This document shows positions 37,387 to 52,300 of a stretch of 64,000 nucleotides of DNA, piece by piece. This stretch comes from Zhengitettix transpicula. Its lineage: Eukaryota > Arthropoda > Insecta > Orthoptera > Tetrigidae. A program made the translations under genes and the position numbers. The stretch is from the NCBI GenBank assembly GCA_037074705.1, contig CM073593.1, forward strand, positions 61,793,501-61,857,500, read 5' to 3'. The notes under the pieces are model-generated. The model was not told where the DNA came from. It worked only from the letters and a program-made list of their open reading frames with translations, and made no database searches. The stretch's first letter is position 1; every line of letters begins with the position of its first letter.

Positions 37387-40300
37387 CTGCAACAACACCG
37401 AAAAAAATTGGTCATTATGTCGAAAGACAAATAGCACTTAACCGTAGTGGGGGTTGGGGACCGTGATTCTGTAGATGTGAAGGATTTCTCGACTGTTATT
37501 CAAGTAACTTGATTCAGTAACAAGCCACCGCAATTTCTAAAATATCTTAAATGAACAGATTAACTAAGAAAATAAAAATTTTAGAAGTACAGGAATAGGG
37601 AAGAAGAGCTAAAATTACAGTAATAAAAATGCGAGCCAAGTTGAGCGAATACCAAATTTAGTTTTGACGACTGGTCAAATAGTACCCACGAAACAATAAA
37701 ACACTTTATTTTAGGGTGCAATTATATTTATTTCTCCTTAATCTCCATGGACGTTGCACCAAGTATCTCCAACTTTATGGAGACGTCAGAAAAATAACTT
37801 TACGGAAAATATTTCAAATAAACGCGGAATTTTCATCCAGTCAGACAATTTCTGATTATGAAACAGAAATAAATGTTGTCTGTGGCCAAAATTTTTGAAT
37901 CTGGAGAACCCGGTTACAATTTCCACTTCATCTTGATTATTTTGGTCACCAAAACTGAACCATGCTTTTTTTTTGTATCGGGAAGAGCTTTATTCTTACC
38001 TAACTGTGGACATTTTCTCTTCATTTCTTGTCTCAGTTGGTTCAATAATTCCCAATTATAGTTAGTCCTTTTGTAAACACTTGATATTTCGGCGAGAAAC
38101 TCAAAACATATATTCTTTCCGGCCGATTTATCCGCCTTTACCTACTTCGGAGCCGGATTGTATGCAAGTACTCACTGTTCGTTTTATCTACGAAGTGAAG
38201 TGGAGGATCCAAGTTTTTACGAATCGTGGTATAAACTGTTGCGACGAAACCGCGCCAACGAACCACTTCATCCTGCCGCGATTCCTTTTATTCACCAATT
38301 GGAGAAAACGCGGTACCCAATTTGCGGATATTTTTATCGTACTTCAAGAAAAAAAAACTTGTCTGTGAGAACTGCCTGCGCTCTATCTCAGGTTTTGTTA
38401 GCAATTATTGGTCTACATTCGTAACTGAGTGATTTAAATTATTCTTGATGAGATAATGCAATTTTTGGACCAATATCAGACAATATTTTATTTATTTACG
38501 ACAACGTTTCGGTACGTGTTTGTACCTTCATCGGGTATTTCCTGCTGAGAAATTGTACAAAATAAAGTTGTATTATCAAGAAGCCAATGAATTTATAAAA
38601 GTAGTTGAACAAAAATTATTATACTATTAACACAATGAAACTAAGAAAACACTCACTAAATATGCTAAATGTTAAAACCTAATTTCACATCATATTGAAA
38701 AAAAAACACAAACTTTAGAAGTTTTTCCGAGGTACTTATTCACAAACTGCACACAAGTGCGGTCGCATCAGAACTGAAGAGGATTACACAACCCTCAATG
38801 GAATTGTCAAATACCTTAGGTATTTACGATCTGTCCCAGTGACCGTGGGACGTGTCTCGTAAACAGATGTGCAACCCTCTCATCATGAAAAATTACTAAA
38901 CTAACGTTTTCACCAAACAATTATACAAAAATAATATTAAAAAATTAAAATAAATAGTCAACAAATTATAGCATTGTAAAGTTGAAAGACTGATATTGGT
39001 CGAAAAATTGCATTACTTTTAATAAAAACAGACGTAAAATAATACAATATTTAGAATATTATTGATGAAATCACAGTATACAGGTATGTAGGACTGTTGG
39101 ATGTAAGGAAAGGAGAATTGGCTGATCCAGGACAGAACAAAATATTCAGCTGAAAAGAAATAATCTCCAGTCTGATAGGTGGAAGAAGATTTCAACCTTG
39201 AAGAATCGGTTCTAAAATATATGTTATGAAGACTGTTTAAAGTTTAAAAGGAAATTACTTGTAAATATACCAAAATGTTGAGCATAATACAAATAAAGAT
39301 TGGGGATGGTCATATGAATTGGCTGTTGAAGTGTAGGACAAGGACGGAGAATACGTACATGCAGTCATAAATAGACAGACAATTCGAAGAAGAAACTCAC
39401 GTACGCTCGTAGCCCCAGCGAGATGGGGGCAGCAACAAACGGGTTTTAGCGGCGGAGAGTTCCTGCCTGAGGCCCGCCTGCTGGGTCTGCAGTTCTCGCA
39501 CTTGGCCCGCCCGAACCTCCGTCCATCGGCGCTCCAGTCGCGCCACATCCTCGCGGCAATACTGCAGCACCGACACTGCACACGCAAGAAAAAGTCTTGT
39601 AAGGATATTTCAAGCATGTAAGGCAGAATAACATCGGGATGCAGAAATAAGAACCAGAAAAAAGTAAGTGTGAACAATATTAAACCCTTATTTTTCTAGC
39701 AAATGAGAATATATAGAAAAAATATACATATCACTTTTCAATTATTTTCTCGCGACGTAAAATTGTAGACCTAAAGTCACAAATAAACATAACAATAGTA
39801 GCTATTTATCTCACTAAAACATTCTTCCACTTCAGCAAAGCTTTCCGTTGTCACTACTCATCATTTGGTCTGATCTATGGTGAGATTATGATTAGAAGGC
39901 TCTTGGAGTTTCATCGTCGAGGGAGACGTTTTTTCCACGTTGGAAAGCACACTACACATGGACTTCGTATAGAACGCACTGAAAACAGTAGCATAACTGC
40001 GATTGTCCGGCAACGCTGCTTGTCTCTCCGTTCTGATTCCTGGATGCGGGCAAGTTCCTTTAAATTTAAGTCTCACTTAAGTCTTCTTGATCAATTTTAT
40101 ATAGAATTTAGATTTGAAATTTAATCGAATGCGTTAAAATAAATCTGACTAATAAAGTATTCTAGAAATTTATTTTCAATGCCCACGGGGAAATTCCGAT
40201 ATATTTAAGGTTTCTCCTCCACTAATAAGCATGTAACTATGTTAGATGAAATTTAAATAGGCTTCTTTACACCACAAACGTACGTCAGATCGCCGTTATA

Positions 40301-43300
40301 CTATGCGCATGTCCACAGTATAGCGGCCTTCTTTGGAACATCCATTATCATTATCAAGTGTATCTGCAACACACTATCGCTCTTTTTTCCGCAAGAATTG
40401 CCAATTGTCCATTTGTATATTTCAGAGTTTGAATCGATATTGGTAGGAAATATAGGAAACTGAAATACATACAGGCATAAAAGTAAAATTTTCTGGAGAG
40501 TGTAATAGTGTACTTTCAGGTTTGAGAATATTTAAAGTGTCATAGACGTTATCCAAATCAGTCACTGAAATTCAGTTATATGAAGATTTTATTGTAGCAG
40601 TGGTTACGAAGGTAAGAATCACTCAATCGGTGCTGAAATTATTGAAAGATCCAAACACGCTGTTCTAGAAACTATCATAGTATCTTCTGGACCAATATTT
40701 CATCAAGAAGTAATATTACACCTAATGTGAACTAAATTTTAATGATCTGTTCACTTTATTAATATAGTTTCATAAGTTTATCTCCTTCAACCATCATATC
40801 TGAAAAAAATTCAAGAACGCATTTTTTTTTGGTACGAATGAATGTCAATATATTATGGATATCAAACCAATCAGACACTAATGATTATCCCGCTGTTACG
40901 AAATTTTGAGGCTCGTTGCTAAATGGACGAGCCAGACTGACAATGGCTATTGTTTGTTACGTACGTGATGCGGTCTGTCATGCGAGGGGACGGTGACAAT
41001 TGTGAACGCTCGGTTTCTACATTCGTCAAAGTTGATGTGCATTACCCAGTTCCGCCTGGCGTCCATAAAAAGACCGGAGTGGAAGAACACTCACGTGACT
41101 AAAAGATTGACGCAAGAAGAAATTTATGTATGGGAATTTTCCCCTGTGCATTGAAAAGATTTGTCAACAAAATTTAGCTAGCTCAATATACTTTAACAAA
41201 TTGGATTAAATTTTTATTCTAACCTGCATAGGAATATAAATTATAATTGCGCCACAACGCTCAGTTACAGTAAAAAGTAAATACTAATAAAGTGAGTCAA
41301 TTTAAATGTGTTAATTGATCGTTCGATTGCTTGCGATGATGAATTCTGGAACAGTTGGCCAATAATGAGACGCGAAGGAATTCAGAGAAGATGTAACAGC
41401 GGAATATAGTATTATGGATACAATAGTAAGGTTTCAGTTTATGTCGTGATTCAAAATCTCAAACAGTATCGGCGAACAGACAAAATAGGCTTCATATTAA
41501 TAATACAAGTCAATAGTCGTAAATAAACATGAGAACTTAATTTAAAATTTTGGTTTGCATAAAAATGAGGACGACAAAAATAATTAAAGATCTGTTATAC
41601 TCACTTGGGTCTATGTTGGAATTTGGTTTGGGCCTGGGAGTAACACGAGCTACTCTGGTTGTGGACGCCTCTCCCAAAGCCGGAGGTCTTTGCCCCCAGA
41701 GACACTCAGTGAGACGAGACGTCGTGTTCAGCGGGGGCGGCATCTCCGGCGGCGGGTCGTCATCGTCCTCGAAGCTCAAGCTTTTCGACTGGAGGAGTTT
41801 ACCGTGAGCTTTCCACTCGGGCAGTAGTTTCTCTGATTCTTTGAGATCTGGATTCGAAGCTCCGTCTGGATGCCGCAAAGACGAGATGCTCGTATGAGTG
41901 GAGAAAAATCCACATTGGAAGGAGTAAGTTCTTTCAGGATACGGGGACTGGAACCAAGGGCTAAATCCGCACTTGCAGTTATCACAGATATTAAGCTCTT
42001 CGTCGTACTGGCTGACGTAGCCCGCGGGCTCGCTGTAAACGCTGTTGGCGTCCGAGTCGTCGTCGGCGTTGACGACATCGCAGAGGGACGTGGAAAGCAG
42101 CCCGACCTTGGACAGGGTCCTGGAATACGACTCCCTGAGCCTGGAGAGCTGTTCCAGGGACTGCTGCGAAGTCGACAACGCACGCAAGTAGTCGTCGGGC
42201 AGCGCGTGTACGCTGAAGGGCCTCCCACTCCTCACCACGGGGTCCCTCGGCGGTGACCCTGAAACAGAGCCGTAGTCAGACCATTGCACGACAGTAAAAA
42301 ATAACTTCGAAAGTATGTTTTAGTCTTTCACATTATAATCTCATTTCAGTTCTACAAGCTTAATCGTCTCGATAATGTATCGTAAATAGTAACTAGAAAA
42401 ATATACCTGAATCATAACGTTTGACATGAATATCTGTACCCCCGGGAAAAAGTTTTAGATTCGGAATCAGAAATAAATGATTAAGAGCCTATTATCAAGA
42501 ATTTAGGTTCATTGGATGAGATTTCATTGTTCAATATGTCCAATACGTCCATCAGCTGTTGGCTAAATAGGTCTATGGTATTAATTAAAACATAAAACGG
42601 CCTTGAATTTTCAGACTTTATAATGGGCCGATTTAATTACTGTGAGACGTTTTTAATTAAACCTTAAAACACCCGAATCCGTTAAAACTAGAAACGAAAC
42701 AACCTGTGTTAATTAATCTGATCCAATGCACCAAACTCTTGATAATGGCTGTTATTTCCTTTTTTCTGTTTCAATATAGAAAACATTGGCCTTAAAACGT
42801 AATAAAATAGCATAAAGACTTAAAATTCCAGGCTATTTATATTAATTTTATACTACAGACGAAAATATTCTGAAGAAGAGACATTCCAGTTGCTCAAAGA
42901 ACATCAAAATATTTTTTCGTCTTCACTGATTTTAATCTAAACCGGTCTACCATATTACGCAATATTTAAAATATTGCTACTAATCTATATTTTTCTAACT
43001 CAAGATTTTCTAACTCAATATTTACCAACTACTTCAATTATTGCCTTTTTGCTTGGCATATTCTGGGTATAATGTTTTCATATCGCCTACGTTATCTATA
43101 TACTATATTTATTTTATTATCAATACGTATGTTTTCAATTGAACCAACCAACCAATAGGAGAAGCATTTCAATAATCTACAGATGTTTATTTAAATCAGA
43201 AAAATATATTTAATTACGATAATAAAAACGAACTGAGCATCCATTTTCGGTAAAATTAAAATCTCTTACAACTTTTTATTGTTTTCTTATTATTTCTGAA

Positions 43301-46300
43301 CCTTTTATCCACCAAATATTTAAATTTATTTTTAACTTTATATTTACCGTTTAATTTCATAGGTAATTTATTACTTTCCAGGGGGAAGCGTGAAGCAACT
43401 CCTTGGGCAGATGTAGGAACTGGATTTTCAGTCTTGAAATAAAAATCAATATCTTCTTCAGTAACCTGGGGGAAAAAATGACCGATCTCAATGATTAAAT
43501 AAAGAATTTGAGAATATATGTTCTTCGCTTTTTTACGGAAACACTTTGTACCTGCAAACACGAGTCCTGCATAGCTACCATTTCACAGAAGTCCTTCTCC
43601 TCGGACATTTCTTCAGTTTCGCTGATAATCGACTCGGTTTCCAATTCTTCTTTCTCTGAAGTTTTTGTTGTCTCTACCGGCTTTTCTGGCTCCGGCTCCG
43701 GCTCCGAGTCTACAAAACAAAAGCTCGTCACATCAATAAACAGTGGAGCGCTTAGATTAGATTGCGGATTTCTAATCCATTTAAATCTTAAAAGAAATAA
43801 AGAAACGACTAGAGTTCGCATGGGTTGTCAGAATACTTTTCACCGTGCGTGCGTGTTAACATGCCCGTAGCATGCAAGTCCACTTAATTAGTAATTAGTC
43901 TGCGAGATTCTGTGTAACCATAAAGCAAAGTGTTGAACTATTTAAAAAAGATTCTTTTAGTTCCAAACAACACTGCAAATAGCGAAAGATTGTTGGAATT
44001 GAAATTTTCAATAATTTTTTATGATGAACTAAATCGGAAAGAGGGATCGGAAAATTAATAAAAACATTTAAAACGTAGGGAAGTTTCCATTAAACTGTGT
44101 TTTAAATAAAGTTACAGTTCATGTAATCGACATAAAACAACTCTATACTGACCTCCTATAACTGCAGTTTTATTTATAAAGTAAAAGTAAGAGACAATAA
44201 GGAAGCCCATTTCCTTGAAAATGAGCAAGGGATAAATTATATAAATTGATGAGGTACCTTTGATGATTTCTTGCTTCCGAGGCTGCACTATTTGCGTGAT
44301 TTGTGGTTTAGGAATCACCGGGGTGATTTTCTGTTCCGGTCGCAGCTTAGCTGGAGACAAAGGCGGAGTGGACCTGACAAGTGAATAGCTATCTTTCATG
44401 TAAATGTTCCTGAGGATCTGGCAACATTCGTTCTCGTCCGTTTTTTGAGAGTCGTGAGTCACAGACTCCGAAGTTCGTTCTTTCTTATGACATTTGTGGC
44501 TGTCTTCCGTTTTCGCCTTAACACTCGTGATCAAAGCTGTTTTATCTGGCACATTATCGTCGGATTCTTTCGTTTCACTGACACTGGACCGCTGTTTGTC
44601 GGGAACGTCCGTACACTTTGGTTGGTTCTGCTTCGAATGTTTCCCGTGATGCTTTTCTTGCTTATGGGAAACCACCGGGTCGTCGTTTTTCCGAGTGACG
44701 ACCTTCTTGGTTCTGGAATCATCTCCACTGCACGCGCACTTGACACTTTTGAGAGGACCATCAATCCAAGTCTCCAACTTTTTGTGTCGGTTCTTGTGGA
44801 GGTTCCTGGCCTCTACCAACTTGGACTTGGAGATCCTGGGGCCGTCAATCCACTGTTCGTCGCTGAGCAGCTTGACGGGGGATCCGCTTGTCTGCGTGAG
44901 CTGGGACACGGGGGCGGAACGCTTCGACCTCGAGGGTGAACCCTTGGCCTTGGGCTTGCTGGCCACGGAGGTGACTCTACGGTGCGAAGGACTTCCTGTT
45001 GCCTCGGGCATTGAAACTGAAGCTGAGGTTGGAGCTGGAGCTGGTGACGTCGCAGCGGAGATAGGGTAGGAAGGCGGGTGCTCGCCGTCGGTGCCGTGTC
45101 CCGAAGGACCCAAGTAGATGACCGTGTCAGCGGAGAGTTCGCTGCTCGACACGTCCACGTCGCTGCTGCCCGTAGAGTGATCGCCAGAGTCCGGCTCCTG
45201 GCGACACGCGCTACTCGATCCTCCACCACTAGTAAACTAAAAATAAAAGACAAAAAATTCACTTTTATTACTGCAGTTTGGTTGGCACCGAACCTCTTAC
45301 AAACGTGTCTTCAGTACAAATCTATATATTAGGCTTTGAAATGAATTAAAATATAAATGGAGAGAATTTATTAGAATAAATTAAGATAAAGCATAAACAT
45401 GTTTTCATGGATTTCAGATCCAGTAACTAGGCACAGAATTTTGGGCCTGCGCAGAATTTCCAACTATTATATTGTCACCACGTTTAATGTTACAGTAATC
45501 ATAATTTACGTGATCACAGACTGGGCGCCCATATCAGCCATCGTGTATGAGTATAGTGGTCTATGACCGCAGGAATTTACGCAAATGTCACTATCTTGAT
45601 TTATGCTTCTTTACCCCGTCATAAAAAATTGCAAATGTTGGATTTTTTAAGATTATTGTTTAGTTAAGAAGTTTGTCAAAAGATAATGGAAAATAGTTCT
45701 CATGGAAAGGGAAAGATCACCCGTATTCCGCTGAGGTTCTAAACATCACATGTCGTGATACAAACTCGACGTCGCCGGGTCTGTTACGTGGGGTACCGAA
45801 TACAGACCCCTGACCAAAGTTCGGTAAACGAGCAAGAACATCCCGTTAGTATCTTCGCCTTATTGTGGACGAGGTGTTCGCGTGTTTTGATGATCTCAAG
45901 ATCATAGTATACTGATGGTAGCGTACCTACAGGTAGGGCCTTCCTTGGCTGACAGATCTTGAGTGCCACATAAGGCAAATGAGAGATCTCCTTGTTTTCC
46001 AGGATGGGTCGAGCATATTGCCGAAACCATATCTCGTAAAAAGCGACCGTTTCTAAAAACCAATAGATGAGCCTGTCACTATAGTTTTATGGGGTCTGGA
46101 GAGGCCAAGGCTCGGTATCGATCTGTAGTAGCACAAAAGAAGAAGAATTGAGCAAGAAATTGTGGAACGATGCTTATCCTGTCAGATCAAATGACGCACC
46201 AATCACTGATTATAAAGCTTTGATTGTGAGACTGAGCGGAGCCAGATTTAAATTGATAGTTAAATGATAAATTCCAATAAAAATTTCCGTTCAATCTTTC

Positions 46301-49300
46301 AGTGGTGGATTTTTTATGTTCACACTGTTCACCAGCAATTTAATTTTTTTCTTATGTGTTAATAAAGTGATTAATTTAAAAAAATATATATGTTAAAAAG
46401 TCCAATCTTAACGAGGTTTAATGACGAAACTATGTATAATTACGCGAGTTCTGGAGGTTAGGTACCCTGGATTTGAAGTGTCTGATGCGATGTATCCTCG
46501 AGGCTAGCTGAAGAGTGGTGAGAGTATCTGTGTAGTGTTGGGAACTGGAAGACACGTGGGCTACCATGGCTGCGTGGCACGTGAGGGAGCCCATACAGTC
46601 CTTCATCAGCTGGGTGACTGCGTGTTCCCTGAAACACAACACCGCGCCCAATACTAATATCAAGAAAAACGAACAAAGGACCAAGAAATAAGTATAAGTC
46701 GTACGTATACATCGATTTAACATACTTTAAATTTCACTGCAAAATATGTCGATAGTGCTGGAATGTTATTGATTTTTTTTTCCATGACTTAACGTGCATA
46801 ATTTGCACGTGTAAATATGGATAATTTCAGGGTGACTCTGAACAAGAATTAAAATTAGGATAAATATATATATTGTGATTCTATATGTAAGAAATCAAGA
46901 GGAGGATAAACTTAAAATATACCATTCGTATAGTATACTCAAGAATCTTTCTTTAATAAACAAACACGTATTTCATATAGTGTTCAATTATTTACGCCAC
47001 TTTACCATAATGACCTCGTACCTGTGTGGTAGATATTTGCGGCCGTTGAATATTGCAATGAGGACGTTTCCGAGACCAGAAACAGACAGACTGGGATCGT
47101 TCTTGTCTCTCTCAGGGTTTCCCACGTCTATCAGGTGCAATCTACTACGAATCTCCAAGGGCGCTAAAATCAAATGCACATATTCGTTGTTGGCACACAC
47201 AAACAACATATACATGTATGTAAAAGTATCACTTGGCCTACTCATGTATTATATTATTTCAGATCAGATGGAAAACATTTATATTATATCCACAGGAAAC
47301 TGTTAATAAACCGTAACATCTGGAGCTAATATTAATAACGATTAAAGGAAAACGAATTAAATACCATGTTTTGATGAAACAATATTAAATATAATAATAA
47401 TTTCATAATGACCAACATAGTTTTTTGAGTTTATACGTGTATCATCCAAAACCAAACTGACTTAGAAATAATTTATTTGTGCAAATTTCAAGCCGTTATC
47501 TATAAATAGCAGACGTGTCAGTTGCTTCTATGTAGACCTGATGTTCAAGACAACTACTTTATCTTAAAAAATTTACATCCTTCGTAATATATATCAAATT
47601 TTATATAGACATTTATCTTCATTATCAGCAAAAATGGAATATTTTCGAGTTATTAAACAGTCAGACAAGTTTTTCGAAAAGAAAATTAATACATAATATA
47701 CTAGAGGCAATATACTGGAAAAATATGTTTACACGAATAGGTTCTTGAACGATTCAAAATTCTATTCAGTAATAATTATAATGAATTATAAATATGACAT
47801 TGGTGACATACGAAAATATACCCTAAAAATGATAATACATTATTAATTCTTTGACAAACTCCTTTTTACTAACGTGGTATTTTTCAAATTATTTTCCTTG
47901 TAGATCATGTAGAAATTTCTGAAAATATAACTCGTCTAACACCCATTAGATAAATATGAAATTATTAAGTGTATATTTTCATTACTTCCTCTAGGAATAT
48001 TGAAGAATATGATATTCCTTTATAAATTAATTTAAAACAAAATTAGACTTGAATAAATATACAATTTAATTTTTAATTTTAACTGATGGACAACAGTAGC
48101 GTAGTATTGATAGGAATATAATTCTAAAGATCATGAAGCTGAAATACTGGATTTGGGTTTTCCGCGTTATTGAATGGATTAAAGTTAAAAGTGAAATAAA
48201 ATTAGGGATGACAATGCGATTCATCTGTCAGCAGTAGTCAAGTTGTTGAAATAGAATTAGGATCACTGAAAAGATGGCCATCTCCTACTGTCGAGGTAGA
48301 TAACCAGTCTATTATAATAGTTTTAGATACTTTAAAAAGTTGATCTGGTTTCAGTAAAACGCTGGATGACAGTACGTTTCGCAGATTTGAGAACATCTCT
48401 GCAAAAAAAATTAAGTGGAAAATAAAATTAAAAATGCCGCGTAACTGCTGCTTGGGACGCACTGTGATTGGAGTTATGCTCCTAGCCGCTCAGAGATCAA
48501 CAGAAGCTTCATTATACAACCGTATGAGCTTGAGAAGAAAGACGGATGTCTTATTGATAATAATATATTATAGTTACATATACAACGATAAAATTTATAT
48601 CTGTACGTTTTTCTCGTTTGTATGATCGTACAGTCCACTGTATTGTAATCATTTAACCATTTTGTGTTCATCGCCTATTAGTATAATGTTCTTTGTCACC
48701 TTGTCCATGAGAAGTTAGTCTCTGTTGCATCACGTGCATGCGGTAGAGTAGGAAGGCTCCCTTTGTCCGTCCCCCGGCCGCGACGTCAAGGCAGCACGCT
48801 GCTTGTTCTGCTGTGGGCGCCCGCACCTCGCTCAGCAAACCTTGTTGCAGCTCCCCTGCACCAGCAATAAGCAAATAAATAAATTTGCCAAATGATCCGA
48901 GCATTTTAGAGAATGTGACAATAGTTCTCACTGCGGATCACTACTGAGTGTCACTCGGCAGAAAACGAATATGTCCTAATATGTATGGTAAACATAACAA
49001 AAAGTGTGGAATTTGGTAGTGGACAACGGGTAATTCACAAAGAAGCAGTGAGTGAAAAACGCTGGCCGAAATAATTGGAGTCGACAATAAGGTCTGGAAC
49101 AGTTGGCCGACAATTAAATTTATGTACAATCGTCTTTTTCCATTTCAAGCATGGAATTTTTAGGTTCGAAGCATGTTGTGTTTCAAAGATGAAAATAATT
49201 TAAAAGTAATGAAAAAAATTGTCAGACAATAAACTCACAGAAATTGGATTTAGTAGGAACAAAAACTCTTAGAACAGTCTCCAGTAATATTTATTACTTC

Positions 49301-52300
49301 AATTAGAAACCTACGACATTGGTGTCATTCATTCCGTAACAACACTTTTTTTTTGGAAAAATTGATTAAAACTTGTCAAATAAAATAAAACATTAAAATT
49401 TATAAACACTTAATGTATTACTGATTCCGATGCAGGCATTAGTCAAACGTCATAACGAGTACATACATAAACTTACAGTTTACTTGTAAACTATTTGAAT
49501 AGTTTTAATTACTTTTTAGAAAAACATTTGGAATATTAAACAATGAATATGAGGCAGATGTCTAACGATTTTTAAATGAAGAAATAAATATTTGAATCCG
49601 TGAAAAAGGTTTTTATTCCTACAATATACGTTATTTAAATAAGATAATTACATCTAGTGAAAATAGAAAAAATAAAACGTTTCGATCCAACTTTGGGACC
49701 ACTACATTAGTAAAAAAGAAAATATATCTATGGTAGACAACTTTTTAAATCCAATTTTGGATCCCAAACATGTTCAAAAATTTTACAATGCATGGATTGA
49801 AAATTGAAAAAATAATGTAAATCTCTAATTGTATTCAAATAAAAATATTCTGACTTTATTAGCTGCTTTATTTATTTTTAAGATATTAAAGTTCATTGCT
49901 TTGAACAAACATAAAATAATTCCTCATTTAATCACATTTCACTGAAATTTATTAAAGTACAGCAACTGCTGTCAAACAAAATTCTCACCTCCAAAATATA
50001 ATATGCGTGCATATAGGCGTTTAGGGAGCACGAGAATAATTGCAGATACGTAAAATTAAGCTATCATTACGGTGCTTACGAAGCAATTATTCCAAAACGA
50101 CAAAATAATTATTGTAGTTGTTACATTAAAATGGAAACTACTATTTCCAAAAATCTAATGATAGTGGAATAAATACTAAAAGAAATCAAATATCGCTCAT
50201 TATTCATATTGATGAGTGAAAACAATAAAGCAGTGAAATTAACTTTTATCTTCGTTATTTAAATTCTCACTAAAACGAGTCTGACAACAATGTACTATTG
50301 TAATCATTAAATTATTTATTGTAGAAAACAACTGCAAGCGTAAATTCACAAAAGATTAATTTTCTATTGCAAAGAACAATTTTAGCAAAACTACTTGTTG
50401 AACAGAAATATTACAATAAATATTGAAACTTAGTTACATGTTTTAAACTGCCAGACTATTAATGACTAATCGTTAAACAGGTACGTAATGTTTTCAGTAG
50501 TAAAACAGTCCATACAAGTCTGCTCTTTTTTTTAAAAAAAATTACAATTACTTATTGTTTTCGTCAAATATCATTGACGCCTAAATGCCAGTGACTATTA
50601 AAATTAACAAAGTGGTCTGGGACTTGTTTACCTTCATAGAAACCTGTCCCTATGGTAAGCGCATTAATTTAAATGACAATCAGAAATTCTTCCTCGAATT
50701 GAAATACACTTTATTGTTTGCGTTACAATCCGCCGCAGAACAATTCTCTGGGCAAAGCGGAAATTCCAATTTGTTCTCCTTCCAGAGGCGAATATTTCTC
50801 GTTGATATTGTTCTGCTAAGTAATCTGGGTATTCCATTCTTTTGTTTTAATAACACCAACTCGGATGCCATTGTGCTCTTCTTTGTGTAGGTGAGAGCGT
50901 TCTTTCTCTCGCTATAGATGCTGTAAATTGTGTGTGCGTGTGAAGAGAGAGAGAGAAATGTGAAAATTTTCCGCTGTTCATTCAAGAAACTTCAGCTTCA
51001 AGCCATCATCGATGATATGACACAGAAACTATTCAATCAACGCAAAAACCGATTTATTTTTCGCTTTTCATTGTACTTGCGAACAGCTGCTGTATAATTC
51101 TAAGTGAGGCGTCATTAAATAGGTGGAGCATTGCTACTTTCATTTCGATTTTTATTAATCATTTGAATTGTTAAAGTAAGTGTGTTATAAGAAAATGATT
51201 AATATAGAATTACACAATTTTTCGCAACAATTTACATTTGAAAATTGTTTTACATGCATAAATACAATTTCTGAACGTTCTTTGTCAAACCACTTCTGCG
51301 GAAAATACATTGGTGGTATATTATAACTTTTATATTTTCCGTTAATGAAGTCTCATTCTCAATGATAACATGTAACTTGAAGAAGCAAAATATTATAATA
51401 ACGAGAATATATTATATGGAATGTCAAAATTACGAATATATATGATACGGATTATATATATATATATATATATATATACATTAAATATTACCACTAACCT
51501 AGAGAACTACCTCAGAGTAACTTTTTGAAGCAGAAAGTTTTCGAACAGTTCTGCTCCTTCGACTTCGATTTTCTACAATCGTTTCTTAATGAAAAGCATA
51601 TTTTAATTTAAGTTACTCAGTTAAATCTGAAATAATAAATAAATTAACGTAGAGTAATTTAATAAATTTAATTATTTTATTTTCATAGAAAAAATTCAGT
51701 TTGTTTTATTTCTTGGAAACTTTGACGTAGAACAAATAATCAATTCACGTTTTTTCCAAATAACGTAAATACAGGAGTAATACTCATAATCATCTGGCAG
51801 ATATTTCGTTATCAGAATTAATAGTTCAACGGTTACTTATTTTAATTTCGTTCTGTTAATATGAAGTTAATATTTGCTCAAGATATTATTTTTACAAGCG
51901 ATTCCTTTCTTGATCCAAATAGCTGGAACAATCGTTCGTCACCTTGTTTTAATCTAAAAATTGTATTATGTACGTCAAATACAGTGATTAGAACCACATT
52001 TTACTGTTTCTTGTCTAACAACAATTTTTACAGAGAATGAAGTTGAAAGGCTCAAAATCCGTCGAATATGGTAGGCTTCTCTGCAATGCATATTCATACC
52101 AAGACAAAGTTATCACATCCAGACTGATTCTTTAATGAAGGAACTATTTTTTGTGTTGCTTCGTTGGACAGTATACTTCGGAGATGACACGCTAAAATTG
52201 ATTAACGACTCCGTTGCAGCGGGTTAGCATTTTAATATAATCATGCGCCATAGACAAGAAATAGTCGGAGTGTTGAAATCACGTTTTTCGTGAGAATTAA

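Larger units (their letters stand above)
37387..39404 (-). other. KIF26-like last intron
   Basis: Holds the terminal-inverted-repeat element at 38455-39014. The remaining sequence has several short open frames on the plus strand but nothing recognisable. Confidence 0.65.

Noticed and set aside
44445..45069. Plus-strand frames over the kinesin exon
   Set aside because: Antisense shadows of the 979-nt post-motor exon.
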